A stretch of 45,435 nt of DNA from Arthrobacter sp. B2a2-09 (GTDB lineage: Bacteria > Actinomycetota > Actinomycetes > Actinomycetales > Micrococcaceae): the NCBI RefSeq assembly GCF_027587375.1, contig NZ_JAMXIC010000032.1, positions 1 through 45,435 on the forward strand. Direction: 5' to 3'. Every line of letters begins with the position of its first letter. Position 1 is the stretch's first letter. Below are positions 7,348-15,063 of this stretch, in pieces. Made by a program: the position numbers and the translations under genes. The notes beneath the pieces were generated by a model. The model was given only the letters and a program-made list of their open reading frames with translations. It was not told the DNA's origin and did no database searches.

Positions 7348-8154
7348 TTACGCGACGCCCAGAGCTTGACGCATTTTGCCGAGTGCTCCGGCGCGGACTC
7401 GCTGAGTCTTCGGGCGGGAGAGGCCGAGGCGGTGGCCGACTTCGGCGTCCGGAACGGGCTCGTAATCCTCGAAGCCATAGGACAGGCGGCAGACCGCGCG
7501 CTCCAGGTCATCGACCGCCATAAAGGCCAGGTCGACCAGGACGGCGTCCTCAGCGTCGGCGGCCGGGTCGCCGAAGAGCGAGCGGACCTGGATCTCGCGG
7601 CCCTGGCCGGTGGACTCGCCGACTCCGTCGTCCTGGATAGCCTCCAGGCCGTCGACGTTGCGAATCGCGGAGAGGATCGCGAGGAAGGTCTCCGACTTCA
7701 TTTCCCGCGAAGGAGCCAGGAGCGCGGCCGCCTCGGTGTCGCCGTTAGCGTCGCGAAGGATCCGGAAAAAGCGCTTCATGCTCGTATCCGGGATTGTGAA
7801 GCCAGAGGCATCCTGGGCGTGAGCGGCGACGGCGTTTTTGATGTGACCGGCCGCGATCGCCGCGAGGCGGTCATGAGTCAGCGGGTCGAACTTCTGGATC
7901 GCTTCCAATAGGCCCATGACGGCGGACTGGCGGACGTCCTCCAGGTCGGACGCCTGGGCGCCCGCCGTCTGAGCTCGTACGAAGCCCTTCAGGCTATTAC
8001 GGAGCGCCGGGGCGTAGGCGTAGAAGAGCTCAATCTTCGCGGCCTCGTCGCCTAGCTGGGCAGCGGCCAGGAGATCCCGCTCCTCCTCCATGGAGAAACG
8101 CTTCTCGGCGCGGCGGTCGAAGATATCGGCGATTACGGAGGTGAAAGAAGGCAT
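7348..8154 (-). CDS. Phage-encoded sigma-70-like factor
   Basis: 268 residues. A region-2-like block lies at about 68-95 (D-L-E-D-V-R-Q-S-A-V-M-G-L-L-E-A, then I-Q-K-F-D-P). A region-4-like HTH lies near the C-terminus (D-A-E-V-G-H-R-L-G-L-S-R-P-K-T-Q). The two are joined by a poorly conserved linker. This is the layout of an alternative sigma factor that redirects host RNA polymerase; without region 1 and a clear region 3 it is group-4-like. It is isolated by a terminator upstream and may have its own promoter. It is the natural candidate to read the six TGAGCA...CTCTCC elements, though no binding evidence exists in the sequence. Confidence 0.72.
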   Translation of the reverse strand: MPSFTSVIADIFDRRAEKRFSMEEERDLLAAAQLGDEAAKIELFYAYAPALRNSLKGFVRAQTAGAQASDLEDVRQSAVMGLLEAIQKFDPLTHDRLAAIAAGHIKNAVAAHAQDASGFTIPDTSMKRFFRILRDANGDTEAAALLAPSREMKSETFLAILSAIRNVDGLEAIQDDGVGESTGQGREIQVRSLFGDPAADAEDAVLVDLAFMAVDDLERAVCRLSYGFEDYEPVPDAEVGHRLGLSRPKTQRVRAGALGKMRQALGVA

Positions 8155-8233
8155 GATAAGAGACCTTTCGTAAGGCGCCTTTCGTGGCGCTAAGAGGGGG
8201 ATTTTTGTTGCCGATTAAAGGCAACGGGATCGA

Positions 8234-8262
8234 CTCTATGCCGCGAAAGACGCCTTACGCAA
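8234..8262 (-). promoter_or_regulatory. Candidate promoter of the sigma gene, copy 3 (weak)
   Basis: Minus strand TTGCGT, 17 nt, ATAGAG. The first box and spacer closely match copy 1, but the -10-like box is poor and there is no GTGTAAAC site. The -35-like box lies inside a terminator hairpin, so termination and initiation overlap here. Confidence 0.3.
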
Positions 8263-8280
8263 ATCCGTAAGGCGTCTTTC
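8245..8280. terminator. 15-bp perfect hairpin
   Basis: GAAAGACGCCTTACG and its exact complement flank a 6-nt loop. It lies between the stop of the 104-aa gene and the sigma gene, and probably insulates sigma expression from read-through. Confidence 0.65.
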
Positions 8281-8295
8281 GTGGGTCAGGCGCGT

Positions 8296-8610
8296 TTATA
8301 CGTCGTCGCCATTCCAGGAAGCGATCGCAAGGTCCAGCTTTTGACGGGCGGCGGCCGTGGCCTCCGTGTTGGCGGCGAGGGTCGCGTGAGCCTCCTCGAC
8401 GGCTTGGCGGACGGCCAGACGGCGCTCGTCGAGAACGGTAGCCAGCGTGGGGTCGCCATGGCCGCCCTTCGCCCGCTCCGTCGTGTCCTCTCGGGGCTTT
8501 GGGACCGGCGCGGCCGTCCATTGGATCTCTTCAGCGTCAGCCAGCGAGCGGGCCAGGGAGAGGCTCGCGACGGCGAAGACGCGGACGGCGGAGGGGAGGG
8601 AGGTCGTCAT
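8296..8610 (-). CDS. Hypothetical phage protein (104 aa)
   Basis: Small, mainly helical protein with a hydrophobic N-terminal helix (V-R-V-F-A-V-A-S-L-S-L-A) and an Ala/Glu-rich second half. No family recognised. The leader before the ATG is A-rich with only a weak GAAAGA ribosome-binding site. It follows the polymerase gene in the same direction. Confidence 0.65.
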   Translation of the reverse strand: MTTSLPSAVRVFAVASLSLARSLADAEEIQWTAAPVPKPREDTTERAKGGHGDPTLATVLDERRLAVRQAVEEAHATLAANTEATAAARQKLDLAIASWNGDDV

Positions 8611-8650
8611 ATTTTTTTCGTCTTTCGTGGGGAGGGTTGTTTCAGAGGAA

Positions 8651-10561
8651 CTAAGCCGCGTCCAGGTGAGCCGGGACGCCGTAACCGGAGCCCCAGGACT
8701 TCCCGTAAACCTCTGGATCCGAGGTAATCGGGATGCTGTAGAAGGTCGAGCCCATGATTCGGCCGATCTCCTGGATCACTTCCGCCGCCTCCTTCTCAGG
8801 AGCCGAGCCGATCAATTCGTCGTGAATCGGGAGGAGAAGGTGATCTCCCAGGCCCGCGTCGAAAATGTCGACGATCGCCTGGGCGAGGAGATCGCGGGCC
8901 GTCGACTGGACGACGTAGTTAGTCGCCGCGTAAAGCCGATCCTTGTCGAGCGGAAGGTGACGGCCGGAGACGGTGATTACTTCCTTCTTGCCGTACTCCG
9001 CCCGCTTCTGGAGCCGCTGGCCGTAACGCTTGATCCCTGGGAACGTCGCGTCATACGCTGACATAGCAGGCCGGATCGAGTCCTGGCTCGCGCCGGTCTG
9101 CCTGGACACGGTAGCGACGCCGCCGCCGTAGACCTTGCCGAAGCCGATCGACTTCGAGATCTTCCTTTGCATCTTCGTGAAGTCCGGGCCGAAGACCTTC
9201 GCCGCCGTGAAGTCGTGAAGGTCGACGCCGGACTTGATCGCCTCGACGAGCGTCGGGTCCTGGCAGAGCGCCGCGAGGACGCGCATTTCTACCTGGGAGT
9301 AGTCGCTCGCGATTATGAGCTCGCCGGGGTCGGCGATCACGGCGCGGCGGATCTTCCAGTCTCCCGAGGGGAGTTGCTGGAGCGGCGGCCGGGAGATCGA
9401 CATACGCGCCGTTCGGGCCTGGAGGCCGCCGATCGAGGCGTGAAGCCGGTCGTTACCGTCCCGGAGATCCAGGAAGGCGTCGACGTAGCTCGTCTGCCAC
9501 TTGCTCGCGCGCTTCGCCCGGAGGACGGCGTCGGCCAGCGGGTTAGGGTCGCGGGCCTCGATCCGCTCCCATTCGCGATCCAGGTCCGCAAGAGGCATAA
9601 GGACCTCTTTGTCGACCTTCTCCTTCCCGGACGCCGTCGTCTCCGTCAGCGTCTCGCCCATGCCCTTCAGGGCGGCCGCGACTTGGTCGGTCGAGTTGAT
9701 GTTCGCCACGCCGTAGCGGGCCGATACCTTCGAGTAGTGCTCGTGCTCCTGGATCAACTCGGCGCGGAGTTGCTCGATGTAGGCGACGTCAAGCTTTAGG
9801 CCCTTGCGCTGCATGATCGCGAGGAGGCTCTGGAGGTGGTGCTCAAACTTCGAGAGGTCGCTCAGGCCGAGCTCTTTGATTAGCGGCGCGAGCTCGTAGA
9901 AGAGGCGGGTCGCAAGGATCACGTCGAGGCCCGCGTAACGGACATAGAGCTCGTGGTCGATCGGGATATTTGCGAAGCCGTAGGGCATGTGCGGCCGCTT
10001 GCCGACGCGCTGGGCGTAGGCATCGGACGTCTCCGGCGTGACGGTCTTCTTCCAGTCGTTATAGAGCTTCAGGAAGATCGCCGCGAGGCCGTTCTGAGTG
10101 TCCGGGGCTTGGTCGTCGACGTAGATCTCGCAGAGCTCTTTCAGGTGCAAGCCGGCCCCTCCTTCGGACTTCATCCGAGGGTCGAGAAGGTGGGCGAAGA
10201 CGCGCGTATCGAAGACGCGGTCGGCGAGCTCCTCGATCTTCACGCCGACATGCTCGTCGACGACCAGGAGGTCGAAGGGGGCGTTATGGGCGACGAAGGC
10301 GCGAGGCTGGCGGAGGGTCCGCTCGATCACGTCGCCGAAGAGATCCTCGCGGAGGACCCAGGCTTCGCGCGTGTTGCCGAACTGAGCGAGGCGGCACTTA
10401 TAGCCAGGGGAGAAGATATCGAGGCCGGTCGTCTCCGTGTCGAAGCCCAGGACCTTGTCGCCCTGGGCGAGGAAGGCGTCGAAGCCTGGGAGATCCTGGC
10501 GGCGCTCCGGGAAGAAGATCCGGCACTCGTCGCCGCCGATCGTGTGAGTGAGGGAGATCAA
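8651..10561 (-). CDS. Family A DNA polymerase (PolA-like)
   Basis: 636 residues from TTG at 10561, chosen because AAAGGA sits 7 nt upstream; longer reading crosses a GTGTAAAC site and Arg-rich junk. The 3'-5' exonuclease domain begins with D-T-E-T at 41-44. Polymerase motif A is D-Y-S-Q-V-E near 420, motif B is R-K-I-S-K-S-I-G-F-G-K-V-Y-G, and motif C is H-D-E at about 580-582. The 5'-nuclease domain of bacterial Pol I is missing, as in most phage homologues. It replicates the phage genome together with the primase-helicase encoded just upstream. The motif B spacing with K-V-Y-G-G-G is normal for actinophage enzymes. Confidence 0.97.
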   Translation of the reverse strand: MISLTHTIGGDECRIFFPERRQDLPGFDAFLAQGDKVLGFDTETTGLDIFSPGYKCRLAQFGNTREAWVLREDLFGDVIERTLRQPRAFVAHNAPFDLLVVDEHVGVKIEELADRVFDTRVFAHLLDPRMKSEGGAGLHLKELCEIYVDDQAPDTQNGLAAIFLKLYNDWKKTVTPETSDAYAQRVGKRPHMPYGFANIPIDHELYVRYAGLDVILATRLFYELAPLIKELGLSDLSKFEHHLQSLLAIMQRKGLKLDVAYIEQLRAELIQEHEHYSKVSARYGVANINSTDQVAAALKGMGETLTETTASGKEKVDKEVLMPLADLDREWERIEARDPNPLADAVLRAKRASKWQTSYVDAFLDLRDGNDRLHASIGGLQARTARMSISRPPLQQLPSGDWKIRRAVIADPGELIIASDYSQVEMRVLAALCQDPTLVEAIKSGVDLHDFTAAKVFGPDFTKMQRKISKSIGFGKVYGGGVATVSRQTGASQDSIRPAMSAYDATFPGIKRYGQRLQKRAEYGKKEVITVSGRHLPLDKDRLYAATNYVVQSTARDLLAQAIVDIFDAGLGDHLLLPIHDELIGSAPEKEAAEVIQEIGRIMGSTFYSIPITSDPEVYGKSWGSGYGVPAHLDAA

Positions 10562-10581
10562 GGCGTGATCCTTTCGAGGGT

Positions 10582-10589
10582 GTGTAAAC
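10582..10589 (+). promoter_or_regulatory. GTGTAAAC site 3
   Basis: Exact core, followed by GGGAG, in the short leader of the polymerase gene. Confidence 0.6.
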
Positions 10590-10594
10590 GGGAG

Positions 10595-10669
10595 TGGCCG
10601 GTGAGGGAGTCGAACCCTCCGCCGCGCGGAACTTGCGAATTTCATGGGGACGCGAGAAGACGCCAGCCA
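10595..10669 (-). other. tRNA-like 3' half (T-arm plus acceptor-like end)
   Basis: On the minus strand a perfect T-arm is present: GAGGG, loop TTCGACT, CCCTC. It is followed by ACCGGCC-A as an acceptor 3' strand. A matching GGCCGGT occurs only about 113 nt upstream (10718-10724), and a wobble match TGGCTGG would give a 75-nt molecule, but no D-arm or anticodon stem fits either. It may be a decayed tRNA or a coincidence. Confidence 0.25.
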
Positions 10670-10775
10670 GGCAACAATTTGTTGTGTGGTGGTGTGGGGG
10701 TGCGCAGCGGCCTAATTACCGGCCTGGAGCCCGCCCCGCCCGGAATAGTCACGGAGGGGGCGGGCGGTCTTTCAG

Positions 10776-10880
10776 TTAGCGGTCGCAAGCGTCGGGCGCG
10801 CCGGTCCAGTGGACCAGGCGGCACCGATCGCAGACGTATTCGCGCGGCGCGAGCTCGACGTCGCCGATTTCGTCTTCCAT
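10776..10880 (-). CDS. Small C-x-x-C protein (34 aa)
   Basis: 34 residues from an ATG with AAGGAG five nt upstream. It contains C-D-R-C and a later Cys (D-A-C-D) that could form half of a zinc ribbon. It lies between the primase-helicase and polymerase genes and is probably co-transcribed with them. No function can be assigned. Confidence 0.6.
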   Translation of the reverse strand: MEDEIGDVELAPREYVCDRCRLVHWTGAPDACDR

Positions 10881-10889
10881 AGCGTCTCC

Positions 10890-13400
10890 TTAGAGGACTG
10901 AGTCGAGATCCGCGCCGGAGAGGGCGGGAAGCTCTGATGATTTGTTGTCACCTTTGGAGAGGGCCAGGAAGCCGTCTCCTGCTCGCCCAGGAAGCGGAAC
11001 ATCTTCCGGGGCGTCGTGATCCGGGACGTTGTCCGTCTGGCGGGCGCGTCGGACGCCGTCGAAGGCGACGCCCTTATTTGTCTTCCGCTTCGTGAGCCCG
11101 CGCTCTTCCAGGGCGCCGAAGAAGGTCCGGCGAGTCCAGACTTCGCGCTGGGGGAGGTTCTCCTCGTCGGCCCAGGCCAGGTAAGCGTCGAAGAGGACCT
11201 TTCCGTCGACGCGACCGGCCTCGTCGTCGAAGACGAATTGACCAGGCAGGAAGCCCGCGAGGGCGTCGGACGTCTCGCGGTATTCCTTCGTCGAGCTCTT
11301 GATGATCTCCGGGTCCTGGAGTCCGCCCGCGTACCATTCACGAGCGCCTCGAACCGCCCAGGCGAAGATCCCTGGAGCCTCCGCCAGGAGCTTGTCGCCC
11401 AGGCGGTGATCGCGCTCTTCGGGCTTGAAGTAGCGCTCCCACGGGATCAGCTTCACGCGGCGCCAGAGGCCCTCGTCCTGGCCTTTGAAGCTGGGCTTGA
11501 AGTTGGTCGCCAGCATGAGGAGGAAGGTCGGCCGGAACTCGAAGAACTCCTTCCGCATGAAGCGGGCGGAGATCAGGTCGCGGCCGGTGACGCGCTTCAG
11601 GATCGCCTCAGACATTGGCTTACCCTGCTCACCTTCGGCGGCCATGACGAGACGGCCGCCCTTCAGGGCCGCGATATCGTTCGGGATGCCGCCCGATCCC
11701 CGATCCTCGAAGGTTGAGAAAGGAGTCGTCACGGTGAGCTCGCGGAAGACCTCCGTCAGCGTGTCCGTGAGGACCGACTTACCGTTCGCCCCAGTGCCCC
11801 AGAGGACCGCGAAGCATTGCTCCGTGGTGTGTCCGGTGATCCCGTAGCCGACGAGGCGGCGCATGTAGTCCGGGAGGGCGCGGTGAGCTGGGAAGACCTC
11901 CTTCAGGAATGCTTCCCAGCGCGGGGCCTTCGCGTTCGGGTCGTAGTCGATCTCCATCCGGCGAGTCAGGAGAAGCGCCGGATCGTGGGGGAGAAGGTCG
12001 CCCGTCCGGAGGTCGACGACGCCGTTACGGCACGCCAAAAGATCCGGATGCTTATCGAAGTCGCCGACACGAGCCGGGACGCCCTGGACGGCCTGGAGCT
12101 CGCGAAGCATGGAGTCCATCCCGCGCGAGGTCTGGACGTGGGCGGCGTAGCGGTTCAGGCGGGCCGCCCGCTTCTTGTCCTTCTGGGAGACGCCCTCGTC
12201 CTCCTGGCCGGAGACGGCGTTAGACGCCTCGCGAGCCAGGTTACGGACCAGGTCCGCGACGCCCTGGGCGTGAGTCCTAACGGCCTGTTGCTCGTCCTTC
12301 CGCCAGACGCCGTCCTCGAGGAGGAAGAAGCCCATCTCCTCCGTGTACCGGACGCCGGAGCCCAGGCTCTCGACGTAGTCGCGGAGGTAGCGGGCGCCCC
12401 CGAGGTCCGTCAGCGAGTACCGCTCTTCGTCCCAGGCCAGGAGGGCGGCCGTTCGGGACTTCACGACTTGGGCCTCGGCGATCGCCCGGATCGCTTCGGC
12501 GTAGAAGCGGGAGGGGTCGCGGTCGCGCCAGTCGGTGAGGTCCATCCCGTCCGGGAGATCCAGGACCTTCACGCGGATATCGCGGGAGACGAGGGCTTCG
12601 GCCAGGACGGCGGAGAAGCGGCGACCGGCCGGGTCTCCGTCTCCGGCGATCACGACTTCGCGGCCCTTGACCATGTCGGCGAGGGAATCAATCACGGCCG
12701 GGTTAGCGGCCAGACCGGCGCCGCGGATTCCTACCGTGTCGAAGCCCAGGGCAGCCGACGACGTCAGCGCGTCGCCGGGGCCTTCCGTAACGATGATCTC
12801 GTCGAAGCCAGCGGAGCCAGGGAAGAAGCCGATCTTCGCCCAGGAGGCGCCGTCGGGAGACTTCGGGCCGAGCCAGCGGACGGCCGCGTCCTTGTCGAGG
12901 GCGCGGGCCTGGAAGCCACGAGCGACGCCGTCCTTATCGCAGAAGGGGACGACGAGGCGGGGACCGCCGCCGAGATCCTCCGCGTAGCCGAGGCCCAGGC
13001 GTCCAGCGGCCGAAGCGTCGATCCCGAAGCGCGTAAACGCATACTCCTGTGCGGCCTTACCGGCATCCTCGTCCCAGTAAAGGGCGAAGTATCCGTCCAA
13101 CTTCACGGCCAGGGCCGCGACTTCGGCAGGGGAGGCCGGGACGTCCTGGGAGGTCGCCCGCTTCTCCAGGTCGACGTCGCCCGCCGTCATGGTTGCCAGG
13201 TCCTTCATGGTCAGGCCCAGGGCCTTGACGACGGCGGTCGTCTCGCAACCGGCGCGGCACCGGAGGAGGACCTTACCGGCGTCCGAGACGGTGAGGCGGA
13301 GGCTCTGCTTCGAGTCCTTGTGGGCGGGGCAGTGGACGAGGTAGCCGTCCGGCGTAGCCTCGACGTCGTCGAGCTTCGTCAGGAGATCGGAAAGGGTCAC
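10890..13400 (-). CDS. Bifunctional primase-helicase (Toprim plus D5/P4-type)
   Basis: 836 residues. Residues C24, H27, C48 and C52 form a CHC2-like zinc finger. A Toprim fold follows, with T-E-G-P-G-D-A near 208 and G-D-G-D-P-A-G near 258 as metal-binding motifs. The C-terminal half is a D5/P4-type superfamily 3 helicase, with Walker A G-T-G-A-N-G-K-S near 540 and a region around A-A-E-G-E-Q-G-K further on. It primes and unwinds phage DNA for the adjacent family A polymerase. The GTG start lies about 41 nt downstream of a TGAGCA...CTCTCC element, marking it as an operon head. Confidence 0.93.
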   Translation of the reverse strand: MTLSDLLTKLDDVEATPDGYLVHCPAHKDSKQSLRLTVSDAGKVLLRCRAGCETTAVVKALGLTMKDLATMTAGDVDLEKRATSQDVPASPAEVAALAVKLDGYFALYWDEDAGKAAQEYAFTRFGIDASAAGRLGLGYAEDLGGGPRLVVPFCDKDGVARGFQARALDKDAAVRWLGPKSPDGASWAKIGFFPGSAGFDEIIVTEGPGDALTSSAALGFDTVGIRGAGLAANPAVIDSLADMVKGREVVIAGDGDPAGRRFSAVLAEALVSRDIRVKVLDLPDGMDLTDWRDRDPSRFYAEAIRAIAEAQVVKSRTAALLAWDEERYSLTDLGGARYLRDYVESLGSGVRYTEEMGFFLLEDGVWRKDEQQAVRTHAQGVADLVRNLAREASNAVSGQEDEGVSQKDKKRAARLNRYAAHVQTSRGMDSMLRELQAVQGVPARVGDFDKHPDLLACRNGVVDLRTGDLLPHDPALLLTRRMEIDYDPNAKAPRWEAFLKEVFPAHRALPDYMRRLVGYGITGHTTEQCFAVLWGTGANGKSVLTDTLTEVFRELTVTTPFSTFEDRGSGGIPNDIAALKGGRLVMAAEGEQGKPMSEAILKRVTGRDLISARFMRKEFFEFRPTFLLMLATNFKPSFKGQDEGLWRRVKLIPWERYFKPEERDHRLGDKLLAEAPGIFAWAVRGAREWYAGGLQDPEIIKSSTKEYRETSDALAGFLPGQFVFDDEAGRVDGKVLFDAYLAWADEENLPQREVWTRRTFFGALEERGLTKRKTNKGVAFDGVRRARQTDNVPDHDAPEDVPLPGRAGDGFLALSKGDNKSSELPALSGADLDSVL

Positions 13401-13441
13401 GAGGGAGCTCCGTTTCAGTAGTGGGGAAGTGGTTCAGAAAG

Positions 13442-13471
13442 GGAGAGGGCCAGGAGCTCCGGCTTTGCTCA
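13442..13471 (-). promoter_or_regulatory. TGAGCA...CTCTCC element A (ahead of primase-helicase)
   Basis: Minus strand TGAGCA, 14 nt, GGCCCTCTCC. The right box ends about 41 nt before the start codon, the same spacing as in elements C-F. A leftward terminator lies about 85 nt upstream. Confidence 0.65.
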
Positions 13472-13554
13472 GATAACTTTTTGGAATTACCGGTCGGTAA
13501 AGTTCGGGCGTCAAGCGCTTGCCGATATCGTTGAAGGCGCAACGAAGTGAAAAA

Positions 13555-13574
13555 GCCCGCCCCTAGGGGCGGGC
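13555..13574 (-). terminator. Leftward intrinsic terminator
   Basis: GCCCGCCCC and GGGGCGGGC form a tight hairpin followed, on the minus strand, by TTTTT. It ends transcripts from the nuclease/glutaredoxin operon before the primase-helicase promoter element. Confidence 0.85.
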
Positions 13575-13592
13575 GAAGAGTTATGGGGCAAG

Positions 13593-13853
13593 ATGGAATT
13601 TGACGAGCCAACGACAGCGGCACATCCGGTAATCGAAGCGATCGGCGCGGACGATATCTTCGCCATATCGGAGGAGGAGGCGACGTATGTCCTCCTCCCC
13701 CGACTTGGGATAGGGCTAGGCGAGTCCCACGCGGTCTTCGCTGACGGGTCTTACGCGACTTGGGTTCCCGCGCGCCTAGCGGGGATACTCCCGCCGCTCG
13801 TCTTCGGCGCTCTCCCGCTCATGGACGCTCTGGACCTCGTCGCGAGCATGTAG
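13593..13853 (+). CDS. Rightward moron-like small protein (86 aa)
   Basis: One of only two rightward ORFs inside the phage arms. The product is acidic at its N-terminus and then hydrophobic (I-L-P-P-L-V-F-G-A-L-P-L). No family recognised. It begins just after a leftward terminator with no clear ribosome-binding site (GGGGCAAG at best), which could mean a leaderless or weak start. Its last 78 bp overlap the 3' end of the opposing nuclease gene. Position and orientation fit a lysogeny-expressed moron, but the ORF is short and could be spurious. Confidence 0.45.
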   Translation: MEFDEPTTAAHPVIEAIGADDIFAISEEEATYVLLPRLGIGLGESHAVFADGSYATWVPARLAGILPPLVFGALPLMDALDLVASM

Positions 13854-14219
13854 CGCCAGAAGCGCCTCCGCCCGACGGAGACGAAGCAGGAGCCGCGCGA
13901 AAGTCGCGACAGTCATAACGGCGTAACCGTCGCCGACAGATCGCCGGACCCGCTTCACAAAGGCCACGCCGTAGGATTCTCCGGCGCGGCCTTTCTGCTT
14001 TTCGGCGCCGTCCAGGCCGAGGCGGATCGCCTCCTCCCAGGATTTGTAATTCTTCGCCTGGGCGACGAAGGGCGAGATACCGTGAATATCGCCAGAATCC
14101 AGGAAGCCCTCTTGTGCCACGCGGCGCGGAGCCAGTCCGTAGCGCCCCTCGAAGAAGCCGCCGAGGGAGCGGACCAGGTCCGTCTCCCACTTCGTGCCCT
14201 TTTGCTTCGCCGCGCTCAT
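13776..14219 (-). CDS. Holliday-junction-resolvase-like PD-(D/E)XK nuclease
   Basis: 147 residues. The N-terminal pattern K-G-T-K-W-E followed by R-R-V-A-Q-E-G-F-L-D-S-G-D-I and F-V-A-Q-A-K-N-Y matches small phage Hjc-like nucleases: E14, D45 and the A-K-N lysine near 58 would be the E, D and K of the fold, though the canonical E before xK is Q here. Such enzymes cut branched replication or recombination intermediates before packaging. The last ~45 residues beyond the fold are charged and overlap an opposing ORF. It overlaps the upstream gene by ATGA. Confidence 0.72.
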   Translation of the reverse strand: MSAAKQKGTKWETDLVRSLGGFFEGRYGLAPRRVAQEGFLDSGDIHGISPFVAQAKNYKSWEEAIRLGLDGAEKQKGRAGESYGVAFVKRVRRSVGDGYAVMTVATFARLLLRLRRAEALLALHARDEVQSVHERESAEDERREYPR

Positions 14220-14515
14220 GAGTCACCCCTGTAGCTCCGCAGGACACGGCCGCCCTTGGTGACGACGTCCGTGTAAACGGCCGGCTCAGGCTCCGGCCAG
14301 AGATCCTTCGAGCGGAAGGGGCTCTTCGGCTCGTCGGCCGGGATCTCCTCGACGCCGTCGGCGATAACGGGGAGCCAGAGGATCGAGAGGCCCTCGCCGA
14401 GCTCCTCCGTTCTGGGGCCTTGCTCCGCGTAGAAATAGGGGAGCTCCTCGCCGTCCAGGCTCACAGTGAGCGCCTGGCGGTCGACGATCGCGTGAGGGAT
14501 GCTCTTCTGGATCAT
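14216..14515 (-). CDS. Hypothetical phage protein (99 aa)
   Basis: Start at ATG 14515, which overlaps the glutaredoxin stop as ATGA; the longer reading frame upstream is antisense-like Arg/Pro sequence. The product has a short beta-rich N-terminus and a Pro/Glu-rich C-terminus. No family recognised. A GTGTAAAC site lies within its 3' coding part. Confidence 0.7.
   Translation of the reverse strand: MIQKSIPHAIVDRQALTVSLDGEELPYFYAEQGPRTEELGEGLSILWLPVIADGVEEIPADEPKSPFRSKDLWPEPEPAVYTDVVTKGGRVLRSYRGDS
14271..14278 (+). promoter_or_regulatory. GTGTAAAC site 4
   Basis: Exact core plus GG, inside the 3' part of the 99-aa gene, where it encodes a V-Y-T run. Confidence 0.5.
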
Positions 14516-14772
14516 TCGCCAGCCTCCGCCTTCACGCGGGCGGCGAAGGCTTCCAGGAGATCCGGGCGGAAGCCGGTCCACTCGTCGCCGAAGGAGGTCA
14601 TGACGACGGGCGCCTGGGAGTAGCCGAGGGAGCGTATCCAGTCGGCGGTCTCTTCGTTCTCGGGGAGTGCGAGGTCGATCTCGCGGAAAGGGACGCCCAT
14701 CTTGCCGAGCGTCGCCTTCGTCGGGCGGCACTGGACGCAGCCGGGGGTCGTGTAAACGGTAATTTCAGCCAT
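14512..14772 (-). CDS. Glutaredoxin/NrdH-like redoxin
   Basis: 86 residues with the thioredoxin fold signature I-T-V-Y-T-T-P-G-C-V-Q-C: Cys12 and Cys15 form the active CxxC. A cis-Pro region (A-P-V-V) lies near 59. NrdH-type redoxins donate electrons to ribonucleotide reductase, so this enzyme would support dNTP supply with the dNMP kinase at 18575. Two GTGTAAAC-type sites lie around its start, one between the ribosome-binding site and ATG and one within the first codons. Confidence 0.88.
   Translation of the reverse strand: MAEITVYTTPGCVQCRPTKATLGKMGVPFREIDLALPENEETADWIRSLGYSQAPVVMTSFGDEWTGFRPDLLEAFAARVKAEAGE
14750..14757 (+). promoter_or_regulatory. GTGTAAAC site 5
   Basis: Exact core, overlapping the V-Y-T codons at the start of the glutaredoxin gene; coding constraint alone could contribute to this copy. 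Confidence 0.45.
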
Positions 14773-14773
14773 G

Positions 14774-14781
14774 ATGTAAAC
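14774..14781 (+). promoter_or_regulatory. ATGTAAAC variant site 6
   Basis: One-base variant of the core, placed between the GAAAGAG ribosome-binding site and the ATG of the glutaredoxin gene, 24 bp from site 5. Confidence 0.45.
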
Positions 14782-14800
14782 GCTCTTTCAGGTACGGGAA

Positions 14801-14836
14801 AGCCCCCGCCCCTGGATCGTCGTCCAGGAGCAGGGG
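14801..14836 (-). terminator. Leftward terminator
   Basis: AGCCCC...CCTGGA pairs with TCCAGG...GGGGCT around a short loop, and the minus strand continues into CTTTCC. It follows the small membrane protein gene and precedes the glutaredoxin gene. Confidence 0.65.
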
Positions 14837-14862
14837 CTAGAGGGTGCTGCTTGCGGGAGAGG

Positions 14863-15063
14863 CTAGGCCGCCTTGAGGGTGACCTTCGCGGCGATGATCG
14901 CAGCGAGGATGCCCGCCAGGACGACGAGGACCAACACGAGCGCCAGCGGGACCAGCGGCAGGAGGCAGACCCAGAGAGGGACCATTGCCAGGATGCCGAC
15001 GCCCTTCAGGACGACGAGCACGAGGGCGGCCAGGGACAGGAAGAGAATTGGCAAAGCGGGCAT
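14863..15063 (-). CDS. Small two-helix membrane protein (66 aa)
   Basis: Almost entirely hydrophobic: helices at about residues 4-27 and 30-58 (L-V-P-L-A-L-V-L-V-L-V-V-L). It ends in a short Lys-containing tail. Start codon overlaps the RDF gene stop as TAATG. It is too far from the lysin to be called the holin with confidence; another role at the membrane is possible. Confidence 0.7.
   Translation of the reverse strand: MPALPILFLSLAALVLVVLKGVGILAMVPLWVCLLPLVPLALVLVLVVLAGILAAIIAAKVTLKAA

Noticed and set aside
10595..10669. Calling a functional tRNA gene
   Set aside because: No D-arm, no anticodon stem-loop and no consistent 5' acceptor at normal length.
11817..13421. Long rightward ORF of 534 codons opposite the primase-helicase
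   Set aside because: It is antisense to a gene with clear motifs, its product is Gly/Arg/Asp-rich without domains, and long antisense frames are expected at this GC content.
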